DNA from: Symbiodinium natans
Lineage: Eukaryota; Sar; Dinophyceae; Suessiales; Symbiodiniaceae
Assembly: GCA_905221605.1 (NCBI GenBank)
Contig: CAJNDS010000446.1
Span: forward strand, 1,722,904 to 1,786,903
Direction: 5' to 3'
Length of the DNA stretch: 64,000 nucleotides
Shown here: piece by piece, positions 11,404 to 21,334 of the stretch
How positions within the stretch are numbered: the stretch's first letter is position 1
Layout: each line of letters begins with the position of its first letter
Translations under genes and position numbers: made by a program
Notes under the pieces: model-generated
Seen by the model: only the letters and a program-made list of their open reading frames with translations
Told to the model about the DNA's origin: nothing
Database searches by the model: none

Positions 11404-13654
11404 AACCCTATATACATATATATATATATATATAGACCCTATCGAAGCACGCTTCGATTCCTAGGTCATTGGGGCAACCTGGTGAGACAAGCCTCTGTTC
11501 ACAGATGCGTTGACCCCCCTTTGAACCCTGCAGACCCGCGAGGCAACGAAGACCATTTAGGGTTTAGGGTTTAGGGTTTAGGGTTTAGGGTTTAGGGTTT
11601 AGGGTTTAGGGTTTAGGGTTTAGGGTTTATCCGACGAATCTACACCTTAAACTGAGAGGGTTTAGGGTTGAGGGGTTAGGGGTTTCGGGTTTCAAAAGTC
11701 CGGTCGATTCCTTAAGTAAGAGGCAGTAGCCTTCTCTGGGAAGGATTGCCTGAGCCTCCTCATCTTCCTGACGAAGCCGCGGCCTCATCATCGGGCTTTC
11801 GCCGTTGTAGAGGCTTGGAAACGTTTTCGGGTTCAGGGCTTAGGGCTTAAACCCCTCAACTCCTAGGAGTTGACCTTGATCCGCTAAACCCTAAACCCTA
11901 AACCCTAAGCCCTAAGCCCTAGGCCCTAAGCCCTCAGCCCTAAGCCCTAAGCCCGAAGCCCTAAGCCCTAAACCTGGCCAAAAATGCAAGAGAGAACCGA
12001 GATAACACCACCCGGGTTCCTACTTCTCCGAGCCCTGCGCGAATTTCCCCCCTCTCGGGTTTAGGGTTTAGGGTTGGTTTAGGGTTTAGGGTTGGTTTAG
12101 GGTTTAGGGTTTAGGGTTTAGGGTTTAGGGTTTAGGGTTTAGGGTTTAGGGTTTAGGGTGTAGGTTTTAGGGTTTAGGGTTTAGGGTTTAGGGTTTAGGG
12201 TTTAGGGTTTAGGGTTTAGGGTTTAGGGTTTAGGGTTTAGGGTTTAGGGTTTAGGTGGCGCAAACCGGTTGAAGAGCGGCGGTACGAGGATGGACTTCGC
12301 AGGATACATGGGGTTTGCATTACGGGTTTGGGATCTGGGGTTTAGGGGCCTGCTTAGGGTTTAGGGTTTAGGGTTTAGGGTTTAGGGTTTAGGGTTTAGG
12401 GTTTAGGGTTTAGGGTTTAGGGTTTAGGGTTTAGGGTTTAGGGTTTAGGGTTTAGGGTTTAGGGTTTCACGACACAAACAGCGGTTTCAATGAAGAGCCA
12501 TGTTTTAGCAGGAGGGGCGTAGTCTGTGTGCAGCTGTTCCACTACTTTCCCCCATGTCTGAGAAGCTGGGTATTGACCCGAAACTCTTGTCCCTACACCC
12601 TTAAGGCCTAAAACCCTAAACCTTACACCCTAAAGACCTAAACCCTCAACCCCCAAACCAACCTAAACCCCCATCAACTTGGTCCACGAGGTACGTCTTG
12701 GATGCTTCGTGCCTGCTGAACCTCTACATCGTTGTCAGGGGCCCTACCTTTAGTTAGTTAGGCGCGTGGGATGCACATAGTTTTCCCTAAGGGTTTAGGG
12801 TTTAGGGCTTTTAGGCTTTAGGGTTTAGGGTACTTTCCTTGATTGGGTTTAGGGGGATCATATGCAAAACCCTAAAACCCAACCCTTAAACCTCGAACTT
12901 TCACCCTACGAACTGGACAGTCCTGGAACACCCTCACGCCACAAACCCTTAACACTACAGCAACCCTAAACCCCAAACCCTAAACCCTAAACCCTAAACC
13001 CTAAACCCCAAGTACATTCTGGGCTCATCTGCCATTTTTGGGCTCCCAGCCTTGGATCACAGCAGTGCACTCGCGACGGAGCACAGCTCTGGCTCTAAGG
13101 GGCCCGCACAAGAGACCGTGAGTCCTAAAACCCTAAACCCTAAACCCTAAACCCCTCAGCCCTTGGCCCTAAGCTTTAAACCCTAAGCCCTAAGCCCTGT
13201 AAGCCCTAGCCCCTAAGCCCTAAAGTCTCCCCGTCTGAGCCTCTGGGGCTTAACTTCAACTCTGCAAAAACTTCATGCCATTAAAAACCCGCTGGGTTAG
13301 GGTGTTTAGGGCTTTGCACGCCCAAGCTCAAGGGTTACGTCTCGGACCTCTATAACGTTGTACCCCAACACCTTCCCTTCATATACTCCTAGGAGCTCCC
13401 CTTAATATACTCCGAATATGGGCCAGGGTAGAGTCCCTTGAAAAGCCCTAAACCCAAGTCGAAGCGTTTCGACAGATGTTTTCCTGCGCCTCGCGTCTTG
13501 GAGCTGGGCTGCTGGCAAAGACCCCGCCGCCACCGTTGCATGACGGGGTTTCAGAATGCGCGTGTGAGCGTTTTCCTGGTCTGTGCATCCTACCCAGGAA
13601 CCCAATGCATCTTTCTAAGGTGCACGCCCAGGAGTGCCCTCATCTCCCTTTTGG
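9945..13654 (+). CDS. Gene block 4: unknown split gene or genes
   Basis: Product not recognised. Candidate exons: 9945-10048, 10171-10192, 10732-10809 (in-frame TAA at its end, so possibly terminal), 11061-11094, 11744-11822, 11991-12015, 12496-12518, 12534-12569, 13050-13117, 13327-13356, 13476-13563, 13621-13654. Strongest are 11744-11822 (26 codons, reads FLTKPRPHHRAFAVVEAW), 13050-13117 (donor GTGAGT) and 13476-13563 (starts with ATG, donor GTGAGC). The exon at 9945 begins right after the right arm of a family D element, and its end at 10048 abuts a family E element. At least one gene boundary probably lies inside, near 10.8 kb. Confidence 0.45.
10466..10723. repeat. Alternating CCCTGAA and CCCTAAA blocks
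   Basis: About 36 heptamers in which runs of 3-5 CCCTGAA alternate with runs of 2-12 CCCTAAA. Confidence 0.9.
11330..11440. repeat. TA microsatellite with CCCTATA links
   Basis: TA runs joined by AAGCCCTATATA and AAACCCTATATA, as if telomere-like units graded into TA repeats. Confidence 0.75.
11555..13215. repeat. Telomere-type tracts 11.6-13.2 kb
   Basis: G-rich 11555-11628, 12057-12255, 12354-12467. C-rich 11885-11971 (CCCTAAA turning to CCCTAAG), 12959-13010, 13128-13215. The two G tracts at 12.1 and 12.4 kb are among the longest perfect runs. Confidence 0.9.
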
Positions 13655-13752
13655 GTTTGCATCCTTCATAACCGAAGTCCCCAAGTAAGCTGGTACCTGT
13701 TATCTCCCGGGTGCCCCTTGTGCTCCCAGCTAAAAGCAGCAACACTAGACAG

Positions 13753-14185
13753 GTACTATGCGGTAATCTTCACGAGCTATCGGACGAACGTGCAGACCGA
13801 CTACAGCGACACGGCCAAGAGGACGGCAGTGGTTCAGAGGGGAGTCCAGGCCTTGAAACCCTTAACACTTAAGCCCCTAAACCCTTAAGCCCTTACACCC
13901 TTCAGCCCTTAAACCCTTAAACCAATGCACTCTTTAGCCCTTAAACTCTTAAACCCTAAACTGTGAACCCTAAACTCTTGAGGAGTGGCTCTCCGCGAAC
14001 CTTCAAGCGCCCTAAACCCTGAGCATACCCTGTAAAAAGTTTGGGAGGGCCTGATTTAAGCTGCTTGATGGGTAGAGGGTTCAGGGTTTCGGGCTTCGGG
14101 GCTTGAAGTTTAGGGCTTGGGGGCGCTTCCAGGTGGGCCCTTGGGATATGTCAATGCTTTCCCATTTTGAGTTTAGCCTTTATTG

Positions 14186-14218
<33 letters not shown>

Positions 14219-17200
14219 CTTTAGGCTTTAGGGTTTAGGGTTTAGGGTTTAGGGACATGACATATTTTCCCTCACTGGAGAAGACCATCTTAAGGAGAGA
14301 GGGTTAAGGCTCAAAACCCTCAACCCCCACATCGTAAACAAGCCCATAACGCCCATAACGCTAAACCCGAAACCCGGAACCCGAAACCCGAAACCCTAAA
14401 CCCTGAACCCTAAAGCCTAAACCCTCAACCAGGAGGCTCTGAGGCTCCGAGTCCCTAACGCCAGAAGGCCCCAACAAGGTCCAGGAGGCCCAAAAGGTGC
14501 CAAGAAGCCACAACAGGCCCCCCCCCCCCAAAAAAAAAAAAAAAAACAAAGGCCCCGGGCCTCCCGCGAGGCTCGCCCCTGCCAGCCCCCCGCCCTTCCC
14601 AAAAATAAAAATGTGGTTCCAAAAAAACTTTCGCTCAAAACTTTCGCTCAAAACGTTTCGGTCAAAACGTTATTGGGACCCAAACCCTATACAATTTCCA
14701 CAAACCCTAAACCCTAAACCCTAAACTGCGAGCAAGGCCCCTGATTAGCTGCCGGCAAGGCAGCGGGCCGCAGCGAGCCCGCCGAGCCTCTAGCGACGGC
14801 AGCCGACAACTGAGTAGCGACAGTCTAGCAGTTGGAGGCAGATGCTCTCTTTAGTGCCAGAAGAGTTAGCTTCTGGCACCGTAACGCACTCCTCACAGCT
14901 TTGAAAGAGGGAACAGGGCGTACAGCCCTAAAGCATATTGTATTACCCTAAAGCCTAGACCCCCATCCTTCCCAATTTAAAAATTAGGATTTAGGATTTA
15001 GGATTTAGGATTTAGGATTTAGGATTTAGGATTTAGGATTTAGGATTTAGGATTTAGGATTTAGGATTTAGGATTTAGGATTTAGGATTTAGGATTTAGG
15101 ATTTAGGATTTAGGATTTAGGATTTAGGATAGGATGTAGGATTTAGGATTTAGGATTTAGGATTTAGCATTTAGGATTTAGGATTTAGGACATCCTAATT
15201 CGAGCCTACAAGCCTCCCGGAAGCTTCCCACTGCTTTTTGAAGGTCCCCAGAGCTCCTTCGAAAGCTTTTCAAGCTGCTTGGGAGCCTTTTAGGGACTTT
15301 TAAAGGGTCACCGGACCCCCGCGACCTTTTCACGGCCTAATTTTGGTCAAGGGGGGGTCGTATTTTTCCATTTTCGAAGCAATTTAGTATTCGGAGGCCC
15401 CCCTTGCTCAAAACTCCGACCCCCCCTTGAGAGGGAAAGTTTGCCTCCAAAAACACCCCAAATGAGGGGGGACCCCAGGATCGGCCCGGGCCCCAGTTAA
15501 AAATGCGATTTTTTGGTACTGAAATCGACGGTTCTGGGAGGGCTCTCGTTTTCTGGATTTTTGGCCAAGACCGAGCCTTCACTAGGATTGGCATGGATCC
15601 CAAAGCTTAATTCGAGCCTACAAGCCTCCTGGAAGCCTCCCAGTGCTTTTTGAAGGTCCCAGAGCTCCTTCGAAAGCTTTTCAAGCTGCTGGAGCCTTTT
15701 AAGGACTTCCGGACCCCCGCGACCTTTTCACGGCCTAATGTTGGTCAAGGGGGGGTCGTATTTTTCCATTTTCAAAGCAATTTAGTATTCGGAGACCCCC
15801 CTTGCTCAAAACTCCGACCCCCCCTTGAGAGGGAAAGTTTGCCTCCAAAAACACCCCAAATGAGGGGGACCCCAGGATCGGCCCGGGCCCCAGTTAAAAA
15901 TGCGATTTTTTAGTACTGAAATCGACGGTTCTGGGAGGGCTCTCGTTTTCTGGATTTTTGGCCAAGACCGAGCCTTCACTAGGATTGGCATGGATCCCAA
16001 AGCTTAATTCGAGCCTACAAGCCTCCTGGAAGCCTCCCAGTGCTTTTTGAAGGTCCCCAGAGCTGCTTCGAAAGCTTTTCAAGCTGCTTGGGAGCCTTTT
16101 AGGGACTTCCAAAGGGTCACCGGACCCCCGCGACCTTTTCACGGCTTAATTTTGGTCAAGGGGGGGTCGTATTTTTCCATTTTCGAAGCAATTTAGTATT
16201 CGGAGACCCCCCTTGCTCAAAACTCCGACCCCCCCTTGAGAGGGAAAGTTTGCCTCCAAAAACACCCCAAATGAGGGGGGACCCCAGGATCGGCCCGGGC
16301 CCCAGTTAAAAATGCGATTTTTTAGTACTGAAATCGACGGTTCTGGGAGGGCTCTCGATTTAGGATTTTGGATTTTGGATTTAGGATTTAGGATTTAGGA
16401 TTTAGGGTTTAGGATTTAGGATTTAGGATTTAGGGTTTAGGGTTTAGGATTTAGGATAGAGCGTTTAGGATAGGATTTAGGATTTAGGATTTAGGATTTA
16501 GGATTTAGGATTTAGGTTAGGATTTAGGATTTAGGATTTAGGATTTAGGATTTAGGATTTAGGATTTAGGATTTAGGATTTAGGATTTAGGATTTAGGAT
16601 TTAGGATTTAGGATTTAGGATTTAGGATTTAGGCTTTAGGATTTAGGATTTAGGCTTTAGGCTTTAGGATTTAGGATGTAGGGTTTAGGGTTTAGGATTT
16701 AGGATTTAGGATTCCAGATTTAGGATTTAGGGTTTAGGATTTAGGATTTAGGATTTAGGATTTAGTATTTAGGATTTAGGATTCAGGATTCAGGATTCAG
16801 GATTTAGGATTTAGGATTCAGGATTTAGGATTTAGGATTTAGGATTTAGGATTTAGGATTTAGGATTTAGGATTTAGGATTTAGGATTTAGGATTTAGGA
16901 TTTAGGGTCCCCGGCTCCTCCCGGACCATTTTTGGGCTCCCGGACAGTTTCTGTTTTCCCGGACAGTTTCTGAGCCTTTTGGGCTCCTCCCGGACAGTTT
17001 CTGAGCCTTTTTTTGGGCTCCTCCCGAAGTTTCTGTGCCTTTTTGGGCTCCTCCCGGTTTATAGGCTCCTCCCGACAGTTTCTGAGCTTTTTGGGCTTCT
17101 CCCGGACAGTTTCTAAGCCTTGTTGGGCTCCGGACAGTTAAAACCATCGATTTCAATGCTAAAAAATTGCACTTTCCATTGCGGGCCAGGGCAGATCCTG

Positions 17201-19504
17201 AGCCCCTTTCTTTAGTGACCAACACCATCGATTTCTGTACTAAAAAAAGCATTTTTCTTTGCGGGCCCGAGCAAATCCTGGAGGTCCCCTTCTTCTAGGG
17301 GGCCTGTTGAAGCCTTTGGCACTCTTGGCCCTTTTGGGGTAAAGCATTTCTGATTTTCTTCAGATATCCACTACAGCAGAGAACACAAAAGCAACGAGAG
17401 AACAAGAAGCCTTCCTGTACACAGCGGCGCCACGGAGTGCAGTGACCACGAGCGATGGCGCCGCGGCCCCGAGCGCGGAATCGGTGCTCCCAGCCGGGCC
17501 TACTCGGGGTGCCCAAAACCATCGATTTCTGTACTAAAAAACATTTTTCATTGCGGGCCCGGGCTAATCCTGGAGGTCCTTTTTTGGGGGGCCTTTTGAA
17601 GCCTTTTGGTGGCTCTTGGGGCCTCGTGGATGCTTTCTGGTACTCTTGTGGCTCTTTTGGGGTAAAACGTTTCTGATTTTATTCAGATATCCACTAGGGC
17701 AGAGAATACAAAAGCAGCGAGAGAACAAGAAGCGTTCTTGTACACAGCGGCGCCACGGAGCGCAGTGACAACGAGCGATGGCGCCGCGGCCCCGAGCGCG
17801 GAATCGGTGCTCCCAGCCGGGCCTACTCGGGCGTGAAAACACAACATATAAGCAGACTGTTGCCCCCTGCTTTACTTTTCCTTTTGATTGAGATTAAAAC
17901 AACCCACAACTACAGCAGAGAATACAAAGCAACGAGAGTACTATCAAAAAAAAACCCTAAACCCTAACAGAGTAAGGTTTGGGTGGTCTTGGGGTGGGGC
18001 TTTAGCTTTCGCGCGACGCGCCGCCCACGACCCCTTGGGTCGAGGCGCGTCGCTTCAGTGGGCAAACCCTAAACCCTAAACCCTAAACCCTAAACCTAAA
18101 CCCTAAACCTAACCCTAAACCCTAAACCCTAACCCTAAACCCGAAACCCCAAAAACCCTAAAACCCTACACACACTAAACCCTAACACCCAATACACCCT
18201 AAGCCAACCTCGCCATGGTGACGCGGAGGATGGTCGAGCTCGCTTCTCAGCAGCAAGGCTTCCTGGGTGTGGAGTCTGCGAGAGAAGAGGCCAAAGGGCT
18301 GATTTAGGGTTTAGGGATTTAGGGGTTTAGGGTTTAAGGCTTAGGGTTTAGGGTTTAGGGTTTAGGGTTTAGGGTTTAGGGTTTAGGGCTTCGCAGAGCC
18401 TCGGGACCTGAATATTCTTTGGGAGTGAAGCGTTTTGGGCTGGGAGTTCAGGTGTCCCAACCCCCGGGTACATCTCCAAACGCCATGAAAATGAAATCCA
18501 CATCCTAGGCCCTAACAGCCCAAACACCCTAAACCCTTAACCCCCAACCCTGAGCCCTCAACCCTGAACCCTGAACCCTAAACCCTAAACCCTAAACCCT
18601 AAACCCTAAACCCTAAACCCTAAACCCTAAACCCTAAACCCCAGAGGCGGGCATCACTGTGAGCTACTGGGAGAGCTTAGAGGCGATCCGGGCCTGGAAA
18701 AAAGAGGCGGAGCACACACTGGCGCAGGATCCTCGGCACTCAGATGAGACTACACGGGGGCAGTTGGGTTTTTTTTGACCCTAAACCCTAAACCCTAAAC
18801 CCTAAACCCTAAACCCTAAACCCTAAACCCTAAACCCTAAACCCTAAACCCTAAACCCTAAACCCTAAACCCTAAACCCTAAACCCTAAACCCTAAAACC
18901 CTAAAACCCTAAAGCCTAAACCCTAAGCCCGGAATCCTAAACCCAAAACGCCTTAGGCCCCAAACCTGGATCTTTTGGAGCTTCAGGGCTTTTAGGGTTG
19001 GTAGCCCCAGTGGTGCCCTTTTCCCCTTTGTTCTTGGTTCAAGGTTCCCTGTCCCTAAACCCGAAACCGTAAACCCAGACCCTAAACCCTCAATCCTCAA
19101 CCCTAAACTAGCTCAGTGGTGCCCTTTTGCCTTTTGTTTGGTTCAACGTTCCCGTATAAAGCAACCAATCCAACCCCCATTATGATGTGATCCTTGGGCT
19201 ATCAAGCAGGTTTCTTTGGGGCTTTAGGTCTTTTGGGTTTAGGTTTAGGTGTTTTTAGGGCTTTAGGGTTTAGGGCCTTTTGTGTTTGGGGGGTTTGGGG
19301 GTTTAGGGCTTTTGGGGCTGTAGGGGTTTTAGCGTTTTAGGGTTTTAGGGTTTGGGGGTTTGGGTTTTTTGGGGCTGTAGGGCTTCAGGGGTTTAGGGTT
19401 GTAGGCTTGCCCTTGCCAAGGAGCGCGGGAAGAGAGAGTGGTACCACTGCTACGCCACGCGCATTGCACGTGTGGAGCGCGACTACACCTTCCACAAGCC
19501 GTAA
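13753..19504 (+). CDS. Antibiotic-biosynthesis-monooxygenase-like small protein
   Basis: Four exons. 13753-13828 reads YYAVIFTSYRT; the true end may be a GC donor at 13812, which gives the phase needed by the next exon. 18204-18289 contains RRMVELASQQQGFLGVES. 18647-18727 contains ITVSYWESLEAIRAWKKEAE. 19421-19504 contains EWYHCYATRIARVER and ends in TAA. Together they cover, in order, the conserved blocks of the roughly 110-residue ABM-fold proteins of bacteria and algae: YYAVIF-S-RT, RMVELA-Q-GFLGVES, GITVSYW and WY-Y-TRIARVER. The fold is a dimeric ferredoxin-like alpha/beta barrel; the substrate is unknown. The first intron (about 4.4 kb) holds satellite arrays. The third starts with GA, and homology fixes that junction: CAG at 18725-18727 must join GAG at 19421. 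The second probably starts with GC at 18290. The N-terminal exon with the ATG is not identified. Confidence 0.85.
13855..14985. other. First part of the long intron: mixed repeats and a hairpin
   Basis: Degenerate CCCTTAAA tract 13855-13975, 32-G run, short TTTAGGG 14222-14252, CCCGAAA/CCCTAAA 14343-14432 and 14701-14725. GTGCCAGAAG (14854) and CTTCTGGCAC (14870) form a perfect 10-bp stem with a 6-nt loop. No exon recognised. Confidence 0.65.
14986..15190 (+). repeat. TTTAGGA tandem array
   Basis: About 29 units of TTTAGGA, nearly perfect, with almost no TTTAGGG mixed in. Confidence 0.95.
15197..16357. repeat. About 400-bp satellite, 2.9 copies
   Basis: Units 15197-15608, 15609-16005 and 16006-16357 (truncated) are near-identical, differing by small indels. 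Each starts AATTCGAGCCTACAAGCCTC. The block is bounded on both sides by TTTAGGA arrays. Apparent frames across it are fragmentary. Confidence 0.9.
16358..16905 (+). repeat. TTTAGGA array with variants
   Basis: About 75 heptamers, mostly TTTAGGA, with scattered TTTAGGG, TTTAGGC and TTCAGGA. Confidence 0.95.
16911..17133. repeat. About 30-bp repeat, CTCCCGGACAGTTTCTGAGC
   Basis: About seven imperfect units of CTCCCGGACAGTTTCTGAGC followed by CTTTTTGGG. Confidence 0.85.
17225..17835. repeat. About 300-bp tandem duplication
   Basis: Units 17225-17516 and 17517-17835 share ACCATCGATTTCTGTACTAA, CAGATATCCACTA, GCGAGAGAACAAGAAGC and GGCGCCGCGGCCCCGAGC. A third fragment starts near 17918. The minus-strand frame (RFRARGRGAIAR) is conserved in both units but lies inside an intron. 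Confidence 0.85.
18062..18930. repeat. Telomere-type tracts 18.1-18.9 kb
   Basis: C-rich 18062-18150, 18525-18642, 18779-18930 (about 20 units); G-rich 18302-18388. They occupy the introns on both sides of exons 18204 and 18647. Confidence 0.9.
18998..19206 (+). mobile_element. Two partial family A copies bridged by CCCTAAA repeat
   Basis: A left half (18998-19050, TTGGTAGCCCCAGTGGTGCCC through GGTTCCCTG) stops at a degenerate CCCTAAA tract. A second copy then begins at 19109 (TAGCTCAGTGGTGCCC) and ends TTGGGCTATCAAG at 19206. The tract sits exactly at the breakpoint. All lies in the last intron of the monooxygenase-like gene. Confidence 0.55.
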
Positions 19505-21334
19505 GGGTCCACCTGGTAAAAGGGGCTTAGGGTTCAGGGTTTCGGATTTAGGGTTTAGGGTTTAGGGTGCTTAGCCAAAGGATCCATATCTGTTCAAGCA
19601 AAGTCGACACCGCGACCCAAAATATAGGCTGATAGTAGACGGATCAGGGTTTGGGGTTTAGGGTTTAGGGTTTCCCATGAGGTACGGTGGCAGCACTGGA
19701 TAAGACACCTCTAACAGTTGGCGAGGGTATCGTGGATTTCTGACTTATGAGTTTTACCCAAATTTCCGGAATTATCACCTTCAGAGGGTACCCTTGATTT
19801 CTGTATCTATTTGTCTACTGGGATTCGAGCTGATAATCTTTGCATGAATACGGCGACGCCTTATCCATTTGCCTGATCGCTTGATTTCTTACTTGGGCGG
19901 TCCCCTGCCCAAATAAGACATCCAGACCCCGCCCCCCCCCCCGCCTCCGCTGAAATAAGAATTCCAGCCCGATGTTTAGGAAATTGGGGGGCTGGAATTC
20001 TTAGATTCAAGAAGTTGCCTGGCTGGGTTTCTTCTTTGAGGAAGGGGGGGGAGGGGCGAGGGGGGGGAAGGTGGGGGGGTGGGGAACCCTAAACCTTGTA
20101 TACATCGGGCGGGTTCTGTGCCTGGATCTGTGGATTGCGGTCTTGAAGCCTAAAACCTTAGGGTTTAGGGTTTAGGGTTTAGGGTTTGCGGCGGCTTAGG
20201 GCTTACGGCTTAGGGTTGAGTAATCTTAAGAAGGCCTGTGAACTGTTTTCGCATGAAAACCCTCGAAAACCAGAAAAACCAAAAAGTCTAGAACGATGAA
20301 AACTAAAACAACTCAAAACCAAAAAATCTGCAAACAAACAAGAAAAGCAATTTCATGGGAAAACGAATAAAAAATCATCACTTCCCAATGCTTCGCCAAC
20401 AATACTTGAAAACCTTTTGAGAAAGTTGGGCAAACTTGTTTGATTTTCTGTGTTTTTTGAAAACCAGAAAATCTGAACTTAAAGCGGCGTTTTAAGTTCA
20501 GAAACGAAGGTTTTAAGTTCAGAAATAAAGGTTTTAAGTCAGAAACCAAGGTTTTAAGTTCGGATTTGACATTTTTCAATTCTGCTAAATATTCTGACCA
20601 AAATGGTTTGAAGATTTTTGGTGGAAACGGTTTAAGAGTGTTTTTTTCAGCATTGGCTACTAACAGGCTATTAAAATGCAACCTCACAGCCCCCAAAACC
20701 ACAGGCCTCTTGAAATCACTCAAGTTTAGGGTTTAGGGTTTAGGGTTTAGGGTTTAGGGTTCAGGGTTCAGGGTTCAGGGTTCAGGGTTCAGGGTTCAGG
20801 GTTCAGGGTTTAGGTTTCTAAACTCAGGGTTTAGAGTGTAGACTTTGAGGGCTTAGGGTTTAGGGCTAAAGCCCTGTACCGGTGCCCTGAGCGCTGAACT
20901 CATAGCCCTCTGGATACCCCTCTGTGTCTCCACCTTAGGGTTTGGGGTTTAGGAAGTTTAGGGTTTGGGGTTTAGGGTTTAGGATTCACCGGTTGGGGTT
21001 TCGGGTTGTAGCTTGTGGGTTGAGGGGTGCGACAACTTCGGCAGGAAGCGCGCGTGTGTGTGCAAAAGCAGGCAACTTGCATGGGGTCTAGGGTTTAATG
21101 TTTAGCAAGCCTACAAACCTCCAAAACCCCGCCTCCCCCAGAAAAGACATAAACTAAACTGGTTTTTGCAACCCCTTTACACAACTTGTTCTGGTAGCAA
21201 GTCAACTAAAAATCAACTACGTATGCCTAGTAAAGAATAAGTCGAGTACAGCCCTAAACCCGAAACCCTAAACCCTAAATTGCTCAAAAAACAGATGGCT
21301 CTTGCAAGCCCATTTTAGGAGGAAAGCTTCTTAG
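19505..21334. other. Probable intergenic stretch after the monooxygenase-like gene
   Basis: TTTAGGG tracts 19540-19568, 19646-19672, 20155-20187, 20724-20814 (TTTAGGG then seven or more TTCAGGG) and 20936-20983. Hairpins: CTTACTTGGGC/GCCCAAATAAG (19888-19917) and TAAGAATTCCAGCCC/GGGCTGGAATTCTTA (19956-20003). 20230-20720 is A/T-rich; its minus-strand frame shows LKP-LNL repeats from a short TTTTAAGTTCAGAAA repeat and is unlikely to be a gene. Confidence 0.55.
19690..19880. other. tRNA-like inverted pair (weak)
   Basis: On the minus strand CAAATGGATAAGGCGTCG followed by GCTCGAATCCC resembles the A and B boxes of an arginine-type tRNA. On the plus strand CACTGGATAAGACACCTC is a similar A-box in inverse orientation. 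No proper cloverleaf forms, so at most a tRNA-derived remnant. Confidence 0.25.

Noticed and set aside
19838-19880. Functional tRNA-Arg on the minus strand
   Set aside because: A- and B-box-like strings are present, but acceptor, anticodon and T stems do not pair.
20313-20723. Minus-strand 136-codon frame
   Set aside because: Contains an LKP/LNL repeat from a short A/T-rich repeat, is opposite to all supported exons, and resembles nothing I know.
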